A stretch of DNA of 64,000 nt from Episyrphus balteatus (Eukaryota > Arthropoda > Insecta > Diptera > Syrphidae). Under the pieces are notes generated by a model. The model was not told the DNA's origin, made no database searches, and saw only the letters and a list, made by a program, of their open reading frames with translations. The DNA lies in assembly GCF_945859705.1 (NCBI RefSeq), contig NC_079134.1:70552625-70616624 (forward strand), read 5' to 3'. Shown piece after piece: positions 33,100 to 45,106 of the stretch. Numbering within the stretch: position 1 is the stretch's first letter; each line of letters opens with the position of its first letter. The position numbers and the translations under genes were made by a program.

Positions 33100-34694
33100 A
33101 CAATTTTATATATTTATCCGCAAATGCCGTTTAAAATACTCGAAAAAGTTTTCACGATTCGTAGACAATTTTGTAATAAGAGATGAAAAAAACAAAATAA
33201 AACAAAACAAAATAAACCTCATGTTCGAAACACCCTGTGTCGAAATAATTTCCCAACGATGTTGATATAAAAGATTAAAAAAATGTTTGCTGTATTAAAT
33301 TTATATGTTTATTGCATGCCTTTAAATTATTTTATATGTTATGTGTTATTTTATGTTTACTGTTGAATGTTATTTATTTATTAACTTTTAACTTATTTTT
33401 AACTAACTGTGATATTAGCTTAGTAATAGTAATTAGTATGAGCATCTGTGATTTCTAGAGATAATTTACTAACCACTTGCCCTGTGATATTTTTAATTTT
33501 TTTTATAATTGACTGATAGCTTAGGTACTAACATTAATACTGTGATAATATTTTTAATTTTTTTTATTTTATTTGTATAAGTTATTTTAATAGTTTTACA
33601 AAAAGTATAATCTGTGATATTTAGTATAAGTTTAGTTTAATTACTTAATTTAATCAAAATCTGTGATATCTACTTTTATTTAATTTATTCTAACGTAGTA
33701 ATTTTTACTTATTTATTTAATTTTATGTTCTTTATAACTTTGATACAAGTCCAGTGTCTTTAATATTTATTTTTCTTGTACTATGGTAGTTATGCGCGAT
33801 TTTTACTTATTTATTTAATTTTTGTTCGTTATAACTATGATACCAGTCCACTGTGTCTTTACTATTCATTTTTCTGGTATCATTTAAGTTATGCATGATT
33901 TATTGTTAAATGTAATATTAGATTTTTTTTTTTAAACCAAATACGTGACCTTTAAATGTCAGGCCAGTTCTTATAAATAACTAAAATAAAACTTATAATT
34001 AATCACTCACCGGTTTTTCTCTCCACTTCTGCAAGGTAGAAAGGGGGTAGGAAATATGATGTCTAAAGTTGAACTAAGTTGGCCTTGAATTCTGGATCCT
34101 GTATAAAGTTGTCTGCAAATAGAAAAATTATTATAATTAAAGCTAATAGAAAGAAATAACAGCACTTACCTGTACAGTTTTATCCGCGTCATGAGTTATT
34201 TTATGATTATAAACTATTAAGCTTAATTTAAGCCCGGCTTATAACATGGGTTGCTCCCCACAGACATAGATTTAGTTCAATCAATTCCAAAATTTTAGTT
34301 AAACAATTTTTTTGTTTGGCAACAAAACCCTTTCGCATGGATTTGGGTTTCATTATAACAAAAAAAAAATCTATTTTCACCGGCCGAGAATTTTTTTTTG
34401 TTTCCACAATTTCACCGGGTGAGAATGTTCACCACGATGAGTATCCCTGTTTGTAATTTTGAGAACTTTCACTACCAAACTACGACCACGTGCTCTGAGT
34501 CCATGAGAAACCAGTTCAATAATGCGATGCTGTAAATCCAATTAGAAAAATTATTCAATTAATATATTAATATCGACATGCTAATTGAATTTTTCTTACC
34601 TTTTTTTTTACCGAATAATCCTATAGAAATTTAATTCCCAGGCGACTTTTTTGTTTCACTTTTTTGTTTCACGAAATTTTCGCCGAAGAAATTT
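33100..34694 (+). other. 3' noncoding region of the 15-kb element
   Basis: There is no ORF and no env-like sequence. CTGTGATA-type motifs recur at 33407, 33446, 33482, 33540, 33613 and 33661. An imperfect tandem pair of ~98-bp units follows (33701-33797 and 33799-33898). A polypurine tract is not obvious before the 3' LTR; the nearest purine-rich run is CGAAGAAA just upstream. Confidence 0.6.
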
Positions 34695-37600
34695 TGTTGC
34701 GGACGCCTGTTGCTGCTGAAAAAAAAAAAAAAACCCGATGTAAACAAACCTCATAGAAACACCAATTTACAAGAAAAAACTGAACAACTTACCTTAAATG
34801 ACGAATCCTGTTCTTCTTTAGGAAGTAGGAAGTACCTGAAAGAAATGTAAAAGAAAAAAAAAAAGGAAATACCTTGAAAATATTAAATAAATTTAATACT
34901 CACCAAGTTGCTGCCATCTTGCCCTCCTTCTTCGTGTTGTTTTCAGAATGTAGAATGTCAATCATGAATGTATAGACCTTTGACAATTTATTACATAGAT
35001 TGGTTACCCATAGATAATAATAACCGAGAAGATTGGCTTTCCAGTACTGGAATATGATTGGCTGGAAAGCTAACTCGGTGAAAACTGTACTAGAGCAAAA
35101 TGAGTTAGGAAATCTATGGTTAGAGTAGAACCAATATTTAAATTAAAAGTTACTATTTCTGTCATCAACCATTATATGCGAACTGTTTTTACACCAACAG
35201 AAGGTGAACAAAAATTCGTTTGTTATACGTGTTACATTTTTTTGTTATAACTTTTATACTCACCCGGTTTTGTACGTCTTGTTTTGTTTATTTATATAAA
35301 TCGTTCTTCTGGTAAACTATTTCATCATTCGGTCCAAGTCATTTTACGTTTACACATGTCATTTTTGCTGTTTACACGTGACGTTTTGTACTGTCAGCCT
35401 AAATATAACTCCGTTTTATGTGTTTTCGCGTTTCTTTCGGTGTTTTTCGTATAATAATTGCAATTTCGAGTCTCCACTATGGTTCATGTCAAAGTGCCAT
35501 CGTGTTTTAAATGTTTTTGGAAAATCTTAAAATTACGCACGGTAAAGATAAAAATAGTTGAATACCTAGTTTTTATTAGGCTCTAGGCTCAGTAAATGGT
35601 ATTTAACCAAAAATACTGGTAAAAAAAATATTTTTTGATCCTAGCGCCATCTTCACTCGGGAGTGAAAACAAACCCAGCGTCTGAACTACCCTGCCAGTA
35701 TTTCTGAACACACCCCCGCTGAATATAAAAAAATATTAAAATTAAAACAGAGAGGGACAGTTATATATCGAAATTAGAATATATTTTTTTATGATTGTAT
35801 AGGTATGTTTTAATGAAATATATGGACATCGGATGATATTATGCAGTTAAGGAAGTCATACGATTAATGTTTTTTTTATCTTAGCAAATAGCTTTTATAC
35901 AAACATTCTCGTCTCTTTCTTACTTTCTCAAAAGAGTAAAATCATAAAAGTCAGTTCGTTAGACATTTATCGAAAGTCATTCTATGGAATAAGAATACCT
36001 ATCCAAGACACAAGTGGTGAAAATTTTAAATATATTTTCTGAAGAAAATACCCCTATAACAAGTGGTGATTTTTTTTTTAAATTTAATTGCGCGAAACGC
36101 CAAAATAAAAAAGAAACAAAAATTGGAAATTTTTCGTATATAATTGTGGTGCGTTTAATAATTTTTTTTTAATTTTTGTGATTATTTATTGAATTTTTTT
36201 TTGGTGTCCATTTTGGAAATTTTTAGAAGAATCTCCATACTCTCATCACTCGTCTCCACGACGAATTAGAATCCTAACGGAAACAAAAAAAATTATAATA
36301 GGAATAAAGTGGTGAGTTTTAGAAAATTTCAATTTTTATTATATACCAAAATTACAAGTGGTTAAAATTAACAGGTTGATTTTCGGCGGTCCCAGGTACC
36401 CGTTTTAGAACTGGGCCGCCGCACGTTTTTATTTATTATAAAAATGTTGAGGATTATTTTTATGGGATAATCCATACTGCCCGAACCGTGACTCCTGCAC
36501 CCCAAATTTATCTACTCGCTTTCTGGATCTGGACCACAAAAAAAAAGAGGGGTTAGAAGCTCCAACAAAAGTGGTCGGTTGTCGGACACAGCCATCAAAG
36601 TCGCCCGTCCACCGGAGCACCCCGATCTCAGATAGTCCTGGTTGGCTGCCGCCAATTAGCCCCAGTAAGGATCCGCCTAGAAAGAAAGAGTAAAACAAAA
36701 ATCAATAGAAAGGTCACAGTGAGTCTTTAAAAATAAGATTTTGGAAAGAAAATTTTTTTGAGACAAAATAAAATCAACCCCTATCCGAGGAACAAGGAGG
36801 AGATTTTTGTGTTTGTGTTTGTCCTATAAATTATATAAAATTTTGTTAATCGAGGCGGAAGTTTGAAGTTACATTACCTTAGTTTTTTTTGTTAATTTAG
36901 TTTTCTTATTTTGTCTATAAAGTGTTTGGAAAAATTCTCGAGTGTCGACGGGGTTCCTCTAAATAGTTTTTTTAATTGCATTTTTTAGCTACCTTTACAG
37001 AGCTCTCTAGGGGTAGGGTGAATTTTTGCTATTTTTTGTATTTCGATTAAGTTGTTAGTAGGGCCCTAAAAGCTGGTCCAAGTTTTTTTTGATACATTTT
37101 TTGACATTTTTGAGAAGAGTTTCAATTCACTGTCATAAATTGATAATATAACTTTTTGTATGTTTATATCTTTTGTTAAATTTTCTTTTTTTGATTAATT
37201 TCTTGTTTAATTTAAGATCATTTTGCCTTCTAAATTATTCAGTCACCTAAATAAACTTCAAGTCGCCTAAAAAAAGTTGAAATGATTTTGTTTCTTTGTT
37301 CCGATAGTGTGAACATGTGTGTTTGAAGACAATTTTCAGGGGTGCCACGGTAGCGGAGTTTCAGTGAAGATGATATGATCTGAAACCGATCATCCACCAT
37401 CTTGGGGGAATCCAAACATGGCCGCGGATTTCCATGGTTGGGAGGGAATAGGCCACACTGCATCAACATCCGCAGTGCCCTTGAGATGATAGTCCGTCTG
37501 CTGTCACATTTTTCAAAAACGGTTTTTTTTCGATTTTTGTTCTCGGCCTGATTTATGTTTTTGTTTGCAGGTGAGGTTAAGTTTCGGGGGCAAGATCCCC

Positions 37601-37766
37601 CCCATCCGGCGAGCTTATGCCGTGCATCGCAAGCAGGCCACGTCCTCCGGAACTTAGCATTCCTTCCTTTCTTTTCCAAACACTTCCTTTTCTTATTTCC
37701 TACCTCATCCTATTTCCTACCTTACCGACCTACCTACACCTCCTCCGCTCCTCTTGCCTCGCAATA
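34695..37766 (+). repeat. 3' LTR (3,072 bp)
   Basis: Starts TGTTGCGG and ends CGCAATA, one base different from the 5' LTR end (CGCAACA). The high identity of two 3-kb LTRs implies a recent insertion. It is followed by the second ATTG of the target duplication. Confidence 0.9.
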
Positions 37767-37971
37767 ATTGTGATAAAAAATTATTTCAAAATAATTTATT
37801 TTGTGAAGCAAACTCAAAATAATAACATTTTCTTCAAATGCTCATTAAATTTTTCATGTTATTAGCACTATACACCACCAAAAAACAAACATCAAAACAA
37901 TAACAAAAAAACAACTCACTTTTTTTCGGAGATTCTGAGATTTGGATTCATTTCTCAGTTTTCTTTCGCTT

Positions 37972-38320
37972 TCAGCTCCATCGATCCTCTGTCGATTAAA
38001 TTTCATTGCTAGTCAGTATAGTTTGAGAAGGCAGTTGCCAATTTCTAACATTTACAGTAGATCGAACTACGGTGCTAATAGCCCTTTAAATCTTTTAATT
38101 AATATTTACAATGAAAATTCAAATATAAATAACTCCAGCATTGACAATATAAAATCACTTAACTTTAAAAAAATATTCTTTATTCAAAATAACCCATAAT
38201 GTACATTAGATGTAAGTTTTTCTTTTAGTTTTGTAATAATATAATACCTATATATGTATGTAATTTTAATTTTAAGAAAATGTACCTATGTATAACGTTA
38301 GCATTTAACGAATAAACTTA
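37972..38320 (+). mobile_element. 5'-truncated LINE insertion (3' end only)
   Basis: A ~349-bp insert absent from repeat Y copy 2, where CTTTCGCTTTC runs directly into TTTAATTCTTG (about 60432). It encodes a LINE ORF2 C-terminus (YSLRRQLPISN, RSNYGANSPLN) ending at 38199, then a 3' UTR ending AATAAACTTATTAT. 5' truncation is typical of LINE insertions. No clear target duplication was seen. Confidence 0.7.
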
Positions 38321-38371
38321 TTATTTAATTCTTGTTTGCTTATCGTTTTAAAGTTTGTTTTTTGGTGGTGT

Positions 38372-41322
38372 CATTGAATAATTATATATAGAAGTGACAC
38401 CGGAAAAAACGTCCGCTATGTTTGAGGGGTGGAGCCACAATCGTTTGAGGAGTGGCGCCACAATCGTTTTAGGATTGTGTATTCGATGGCCGAAAAATCC
38501 CTCAAAAGGACTTTTGGTTACTAAGCAACCACATCTACAATATTATTTATATTTGGTGGATTTGTATTAGTTTTGTTTTGTGCTAGTAGTGTGTTTTTTT
38601 ATTTTTGTTTCTGTAATATTGAAATTGAATTTATTTTAAATTTTTGTATTATTTTGAATTGAATATTTATTTTTGAATGTTTGATTCTTATGTATATTTG
38701 AAAGGATTTTGTTTTTATTAACGACAAGAAGATTTTCTTCAGTTATAGAAGTGTTTATTTTATTTGATTAGGGTGCTTTTTGTAATAACATCTAGGCCAA
38801 AGTTGTAGTTCACATTATGTGAATGTTTTCCACATGCACTGTGGCATATACTTACTATTTTCTTAAACCGCATAATGCAAGAGTAGGTTAGGATCAAGTT
38901 CATACAATATGGCCATATTTCACATTATTTTAAAGTATTTTAATACATATGTATTTCAAATTATTTTAATACAATACGAAACAACCTCGTTTTTTTTTCT
39001 TTAAACTGATTTATGTTTGCAAACAAGAACTTTGGATATACGGCTTTGTTCAAATTTGCAACTGCAAATGAAAATTTAAAGTTTTTATAAAATGTTAAAT
39101 TTTGAAAAAAAAAAATCTTTTCGTACCATTTTTGGATACTTTTCTTTATTTTTAATTAAAACATTTTTTTATCTAAAATTTAAACGATATTTATTAATAA
39201 AATGTTCAAATAAACTCAAAAGGTAAAAAGGCCTATTTTGATCGCAAATGCAAGAAAATGTGGTTTTTGGATAGTTCCAATGATTTTTCTATTTCACCAT
39301 TTGAAATAAATACATATTTGGTTCTAAGATTCTAAAACTAGAAGAATGTAGCTTTTACATGCTTTTTAGTTTGTCATGATATAGTCAAGCTATGCATTCG
39401 TTCAAAAAAAAAGTTGAGATAACAATCAGACATGGGATTACTATAGCCCTGCTCCACTGGAGGTGGTAGTCTGCTAATAGTAGATTTTTTGTTTAATCTA
39501 GTACTATCATCTACCTACTCATGCTCTTCTTCCCGAGTGGGTACGATTTGTATTGAATTCGTTGAAAGTGCGTTCCATTGAAAACCGCTAGTTAACTACT
39601 AGTAGTACTTTGCCACCTCCCAAAGGGAGAGGGCTTATAATAGAGAATGCAAAAAAGTGGGTCACGGAATTTCCGTTTGTCTATCTGTCTACAGCTAAAC
39701 GGATCTACCGATTAACATCAAACTTGGTATGAAGCATTTTTTGCAGAATCTCCAGAGGGGTTTTTAGAACTAATTTTTTTTACCAACAATAACGATACCT
39801 GTCATAAACCAATTTCGGAAATGTTTAATTTTCTCGAAAACAGTACCAGTGATTTTGTTTAAAAAAATTATATACCTAATAGTTTTTGGGCAATCATGGA
39901 AATTTTTTAAAATTATTATTAACCTACCGGAGAACCGTGCCAAACTAACAATTTAATTTCAACGAATTTTCTATACAGAAGCATTTATATAGTTTAGATA
40001 TAAAACAGAAAGAAAATTTGGGAAAATAATAGTTTTTGGATTAGTAATTTCTACGAAATTGCATACCAATTTTATTTTTGAATTTTGTTTTTAATTTATT
40101 TATAAGGTTCCAAAGATTTTGATTTTTTTTTTGTCTAAAAATCTATCTTAGTACCTAAAAGAAATCAAATCAAATAGGTACTTGTTTTTGAGCTATCACG
40201 AATTTTGCTTTGTTCCTTTAACTTTTTGGGCTAGTGTATAAAAACAACTCAGGTTAAAAGCTAATGCTCGGTTAAATTATATGGTTATGAAACTCAACTA
40301 TTAAATTTAGCCCAGCGTTAGCCTTTAACCTGAGTATTAAATTGTTTATATTGGTTGAGAGAAATATGTATAATTCAGTTAAATATTTAAGTGAGCCTTT
40401 AATTTGATTATTGGTAAGGCTCATAGAAAATAAAATTTAGTAATGATAAGTTTTGGTAAATAATAGTAATAATAGCCTAATAGTAAGTGAATGTATAAGC
40501 GCGTCGAATGTTCGGTATTCGACCGAATCATTATTCGCAGCATCTCTAGTTGGTACCGTAAAAAAATTTCAATTTCCCCTCCTTGGAATCAAAAATAAAC
40601 AAAAAGTTTGAACCAAATCGACTTATTGCTCTTACCTGATTTTACTTGTTTATTGCTCTACTTTTACTTCGGCTTAAACTGTCACATAAGGATTTATGTT
40701 GTAATTAAATGCTTAAGTTTCGGTTCAGCAAAAAAAGGCTCTAATTGTTACACATTTCATAATATTCCAAAACAAAATATAATATAAAAAAATAGCAATC
40801 TCTGTGGGGATACGACCTCAGAAAGCAGAGTTAAAGAGCAATCACCTTGTCACCTACGCTAATAGGACTATTGAGATAAGGGTAACTTTCATGCCTTATA
40901 AGCTATAACGTGCCTAGGATATACAACAATAATATTTAATTTTGTTCAAATTCTCGTCATTAATAAAAAATTTCTTGTTTTTAGTTTCGAGTTACTATGG
41001 ATACATTTATAATGTCAACTAACTTTTCAATATTTTTGTTTGATATTTGTGTAATTTTGTATGTATGAGTAAAATTTCCATATTTTTTTTTTCTATTATA
41101 GGATGCCGACGTGTCGATACGATTTATTTTTATTTGATATTTGTTTCCTTATGTTTGTATTAGTGAAATTTCCTTTTTTAAAAACAAATTTTTGGAAACA
41201 TAATTTTCTAGGACAAGCTCCATTCTTTCTGGGGATTTTTTAGTACATCTGATTGCCAAAACAAATAAAATTGTGTGGCGCTAGAAACTATCGGTGTCAC
41301 TTCTATATATAATTATTCAATG
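38372..41322. mobile_element. 2.95-kb noncoding element with perfect 31-bp TIRs
   Basis: Both ends carry the same 31-bp inverted repeat, beginning CATTGAATAATTATATATAG. Flanks GTGGTGT (38365-38371, 41323-41329) form a 7-bp duplication, and the empty site TTTGGTGGTGTGCTG is present in repeat Y copy 2 (about 60473-60487). There is no ORF above 60 codons. Around 39655-39725 is a dispersed repeat also found inverted at 52765-52860. CA..TG ends and 31-bp TIRs recall P elements, but those make 8-bp duplications, so the superfamily is unassigned. Confidence 0.8.
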
Positions 41323-42053
41323 GTGGTGTGCTGTTATAAAAATGCTAAAAACTTGAAAATGGAAATGAAAATTTGAAGAAATTGTTACTGTTTTGAGCTT
41401 GCTTCACAAAATAACTTTTTTTGAAATAATTTTTATCACAATTTATTATTTGAAGAAAAGTTGCAACTGTGTGAAGTTGCAGTTGAAGTTTTTGATTTGA
41501 AAAAAAAATTGGATTCATGTGAGAAACTTGTCCCACAAAATTATTTTGCTCTGTTTTAAAATGATATGGAGCCCACAGAGATTTTTTCTTGGTGGGACGC
41601 GCCTATTAAATAAGAAGAGAAAAAGTATTCTTGTGTTCTCTTATCGGGAGCGCTTCATTCGCGCTGCATTTTTGCAGATTTAAGAATTTGTGTACACAAT
41701 AAAGGAGGAGCAAAAAAAAAGTTATCTGCATTTTATTTTCTTATTCTTTTGTGCAGGGGTACGTTTCTTGTTCGACTTGGGAATGAGAAAACTGCAAAAA
41801 TATGAAATGAAGAGCAAAAAATGCATTCATTGCGTTTTGTGTATGTAGGAATTGTATAAGAATTGGTTTACAATGATGTTGTTTTGATTTTTCTGTTCTG
41901 CTTGAAACTACAGTACATTCTCGATTAACGCAACTAATTAGAACAAGGGTGGTTGCAATCATGGTATACCATGGGTTGCAATGACCGAGGTTGATAAAAA
42001 GTGGAATGCAATAGCTTTACCGCGGCAGTCCCCGAGTGCCACAAGTCTTTTTT

Positions 42054-42469
42054 ATTTAATTTTTAAATTAAGATAAAACGTGAACAATCATTTAGGGGTC
42101 ACCATGAATAGTTCTCAACGAAATACCAAAACACAACATTCCATTATGAATATCAAAAAACGAACTATTTTACTGAATAAAAACTAAACTACGTTACAGC
42201 TACATATACATATATGTATGTCTTATATCTAACTTACTTCTACAGATAAGACTATTTACATAGATAACAAACTTTACATAGTGAAAAACTATGTGTTTTA
42301 TGTGTTCATTAGACAAAAAGTATAACTTTACAGTGTTTTTCAAGGTTGAGACCCTTTTTGTTTTAAAGCTGTATATATGTGGAACCAAAAAGTGTTTTAT
42401 CTTTTTGCGCACAGGTGCGACACTCATACAAAATTTTTCGTATTCTAGAAATTAGGAAAAAACAAATTT
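42054..42469. other. No gene seen
   Basis: AT-rich spacer between repeat Y copy 1 and the transposase remnant; no coding resemblance or repeat boundary recognised. Confidence 0.4.
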
Positions 42470-43085
42470 TTGATATTTAGATTTCAAAAATCAAAATTAA
42501 GCGTTTGTTGCATGTTTTCCTTCGTTATGGATAATTTTAATAATTTTTCATTTTCTGAAGAGGCAATTAAGTCAATAAAGGCAGCCTTCAAAACTTTATA
42601 CTTGAGGTTTGACGAAAAAATGGCCAAATGTGGTCGTAATAGAGAACGCTTTGAAAGCAATAATTGTGATTGGTTATCATCTATAACATCTTCGTCACAA
42701 ACCTGCTACATTTGCGCAGAAAAACCATCTGAAAAACCATCAGCTTATAGACTAGATGTTAAAGTTTGGCAGGTTAGAGATCAAGGGTCAAAGCAAGAAC
42801 AAATTGATTCAAGATAGATTTAGAGCTGAAACTCAACAGCCCGGCAACACAAATGATGGCAACACGGCCAGAAGATTTTTTAGAGATGCAGAAAAAACTG
42901 CTGAAATTACAGGTATCGATATTGAAATCATAAAAAAGTTTCACATTATTTTAGAAGCCCTTGGGTCTGGGTATGTAATTGACGTAGATTCCTTTGAAAC
43001 ATTTGCAAGAGAAACGAGGGAGCTATATATCAGAAACTATAGCTGGTTTTATATGCCAGCATGTATTCATGAAGTTAAATATTAA
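42470..43085 (+). pseudogene. Transib-like transposase remnant
   Basis: Two overlapping open frames (42470-42817 and 42756-43085) read as one protein with a frame change near 42790. The first has LSVCCMFSFVMDNF then a helical region and CYICAEKPSEKPS. The second has NKLIQDRFRAET, TNDGNTARRFFRD, ITGIDIEIIKKF and YSWFYMPACIHEV. The GNTARRFF / ITGID / YMP..H pattern is what I recall from Transib transposases, relatives of RAG1. The sequence stops before the final catalytic Glu region, so it is truncated. A dispersed noncoding repeat follows at 43163. Confidence 0.5.
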
Positions 43086-43162
43086 AAACCATTTTTGATA
43101 GTGGCACTGTTAAAGCTAAGGGTATGGAAAATAGCAAAAAAATAAAAATCTTATTAGAAAGT

Positions 43163-43600
43163 AGTTTCCTTATTTTTCAATTTTCTCAAAAACTAGAAGG
43201 CGTAGGAACATATGGTTTCCAGTGTTTAATAATGAGTGAATTAAAGCAGTTGGATTTATCAATCAATTTTGTATTGACATCCACAGTCTTTTAAAATATA
43301 GTCCTCTATGTGTTTTTTAAAACTTTTTTTTCCCAAATTTTGACTTTGAAATTGGTTATTTCAAAAACTATTTATTAAAATAACTTGATTTAAAAATAGG
43401 AATTTAGTATAAAATGTTGGCTTTTGAAAAAGGTATCATTCATAACTGTAAGTGTTGCCATCGTTTTTAAATAATTTTTTCTCAATTTTAAGTAATTTTT
43501 TAGAATATTGCCCCTCCCTCTTAAAGGGAGGGGGGGAATTGACCCCCTCTCCTGTAGTAAGAAATGCTTGTATTTACCTCCTCTACATGAATTCGTTACA
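43163..43600. repeat. Dispersed noncoding repeat, second of three copies
   Basis: Shares an ordered set of segments (TTTTTCAATTTTCTC, GGAACATATGGTTT-like, ACTTTGAAATTGGTTATT, CTGTAAGTGTTGCC, CCCCTCCC..GGGGG) with 10526-10900 and 56640-57060. No coding capacity. Its association with both a Transib-like remnant and a CACGGTG-ended element suggests a shared TE family, but this is not proven. Confidence 0.6.
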
Positions 43601-44099
43601 ATTCTTCACCTTGTGAGTTATCGTACTTTTGCCCAAAAATGACCCCCATTAAACCTCTTTTGTTTAAAAATATGAAAGAATATTAACAAAATTGTTGTTT
43701 CATTTCATTTTGTATATATTTGTTATAAATTCTATAAAAAAAAATCCACGAAAAGTTATAATCTGTGAGCGTTATTAATTAAATCCCGCTAAATTTGCGA
43801 ATTGTCACACTGTGCGACGCGACGGTGTGAAACAGAGAAACATTTGTTTGTAACATGATCCACACAGATTTGAGCCATAAACAAAATCTGTGTGAATCAA
43901 GCATACAAAGGATCTATGCCATATACCGTCGCCATCTACTTTGAACCTAAATATTTACATAACATCCCTATGGTCATAAAATATTATCTATATTTAAATG
44001 TTAGTACAATGATGTATAAATAGATAATTAAACAATAGTTTTAAAAATATCCTTATATATAATATAATAATAATAAATATAATTTCTTTAATTTTTCAG
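43601..44099 (+). other. End of chico intron, no other gene seen
   Basis: AT-rich intronic sequence ending in ATTTTTCAG at 44099, a good splice acceptor for the next exon. I recognise no other feature in it. Confidence 0.5.
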
Positions 44100-44403
44100 C
44101 CCTTAATAGAGATAGATGCGACAGTCTGCCTTCATCAAGAAACCGAAACAACTCAGAGAGTGGATATAACAAATGCGATAGTTCATCGATGCCTCCATCA
44201 AGAACAATGTCATCGTTAAGTACCGTGCCTAGTTTAACATTCAACAGACGTAGCCATAGTCCTTCAATAAACAACAATGCTTTAAGCCCATCTGTTGGCT
44301 GCTTAGAAAGTGATGGATCCACGTTGAGCATCGATGAAACTGACAGTTTAAAACAATGCCATCCTACGGACGATAATGCGAGTTTTGCAGCACGTTTCTA
44401 TAG
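44100..44403 (+). CDS. chico: Insulin receptor substrate (Chico), internal exon
   Basis: Chico/IRS docks to the activated insulin receptor and recruits PI3K and Drk at the inner membrane face. This exon follows acceptor TTTTTCAG and ends at donor AG|GTACAC (44404). It reads NRDRCDSLPSSRNRNNSESG, the conserved IRS segment just after the PTB domain, then a Ser-rich linker (SSLSTVPSLTFNRRSHSPS) and ends FAARFY. The last codon is split as AG|T and joins the next exon as Ser, giving FYSSHSP. The PH and PTB domains are not in the window as far as I can see, so earlier exons should lie upstream, beyond the TE-rich intron. Confidence 0.85.
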
Positions 44404-44478
44404 GTACACTTTAAATTCGTAAACAAATTAAAATAAAAACTAATAGTTAGAGCTTTACTAATATGATGTTATTTTTAG
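44404..44478 (+). other. 75-bp chico intron
   Basis: GTACAC..TTTTTAG, keeping the reading frame between flanking exons. The short length is typical of dipteran introns. Confidence 0.8.
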
Positions 44479-45045
44479 TTCCCACTCTCCCGGAGGGGTT
44501 ATTCTCGAAGAAAATTGTGATGAATTTTCATGTGCAGAAAACAAAAACCAAAACATTGTACCATCATCGATATTGAATAAATCAAATATTTATGGTGGAA
44601 TCGATTTACACGGAGGCTTGAATTCTACAAGGAATCGTTCAATCGATATTAAGAGTCAGTATTTAGATTTAGGTAATTCCATCAGCGAGTATATGGAAAT
44701 GGATAACTCATCTAAAAGTCATTATATAAACAAGGACAACGCTACAAATAGTGAAACAGTGTGTTGTGATACTAATTTAGCTAGTGCTAAATGCAATAGC
44801 ATTTCATATGAAAATAGTCGGACGCCAAGTTTCACAGAAGAAGCTGTAGATGGTTATGTTCATATGTCTCCTCAAACTTCAGATTATATCGATATGGAAC
44901 AGTCGATGAAAAACATACGTTCATTTTCCAATACTAACCCAGGGACATCTTATGCTTCAGGTATACCCCTAAAGGGCATAAGTTTCGCTGAATATTCATT
45001 GGAAAAAATCAACCCAAAGATATTTCCAGATGAAGATGAAATGCT
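44479..45045 (+). CDS. chico: Insulin receptor substrate (Chico), exon with YxxM motifs
   Basis: In frame with the previous exon. It carries three YxxM motifs that, when phosphorylated by the insulin receptor, bind the SH2 domains of the PI3K regulatory subunit: YMEM (44690-44701), YVHM (44854-44865) and YIDM (about 44885-44896). The contexts DGYVHMSPQ and SDYIDMEQ are standard IRS-type. The donor is CT|GTAAGT at 45046; the split codon completes as Leu with the next exon. No stops or frameshifts. Confidence 0.9.
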
Positions 45046-45106
45046 GTAAGTTTTAAATATACATATCTATAAATATATATTTTTATTTCATACTTTATAT
45101 TTTAAG
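45046..45106 (+). other. 61-bp chico intron
   Basis: GTAAGT..TATTTTAAG, frame-preserving. The acceptor is AAG rather than the more usual CAG. Confidence 0.8.

Larger units (their letters stand above)
22683..37766 (+). mobile_element. 15-kb Ty3/gypsy LTR retrotransposon with ~3.07-kb LTRs
   Basis: Complete provirus-like element: 5' LTR, tRNA-Lys-type primer site, long leader, gag, pol, 1.6-kb 3' noncoding region, 3' LTR. It is flanked by a 4-bp target duplication ATTG (22679-22682 and 37767-37770), and the empty site (AAATTGTGATAA) is seen in repeat Y copy 2 at 60236. Total length is 15,084 bp. tRNA-Lys priming and very long LTRs recall the Ulysses/Osvaldo lineage of Drosophila; that placement is inference. 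No env-like ORF was found. Confidence 0.9.
19072..42053. repeat. Repeat Y, copy 1 (palindromic family, heavily inserted)
   Basis: Starts AAGCTATTGCATAG and ends about GCCACAAGTC plus T-run, matching 59090-63682 nearly base for base once insertions are removed (about 2.1-2.2 kb in each). The core is an imperfect palindrome: 22560-22682 plus 37771-37815 is inverted relative to 41380-41590. A reversed AATGCAATAGCTT near the right end mirrors the left start. No conserved ORF: the 173-codon frame at 21739-22260 is broken in copy 2. Five insertions account for the extra ~20.8 kb. The right end carries CAGTACATTCTCGATTAACG, which resembles a pogo-type TIR. Confidence 0.7.

Noticed and set aside
33100..34694. 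Possible env gene of the 15-kb element
   Set aside because: No open frame of useful length, no signal peptide or membrane segment found.
40795..40865. Possible tRNA-like segment
   Set aside because: Contains a GATACGACCTC-like stretch but no cloverleaf with paired acceptor ends could be drawn.
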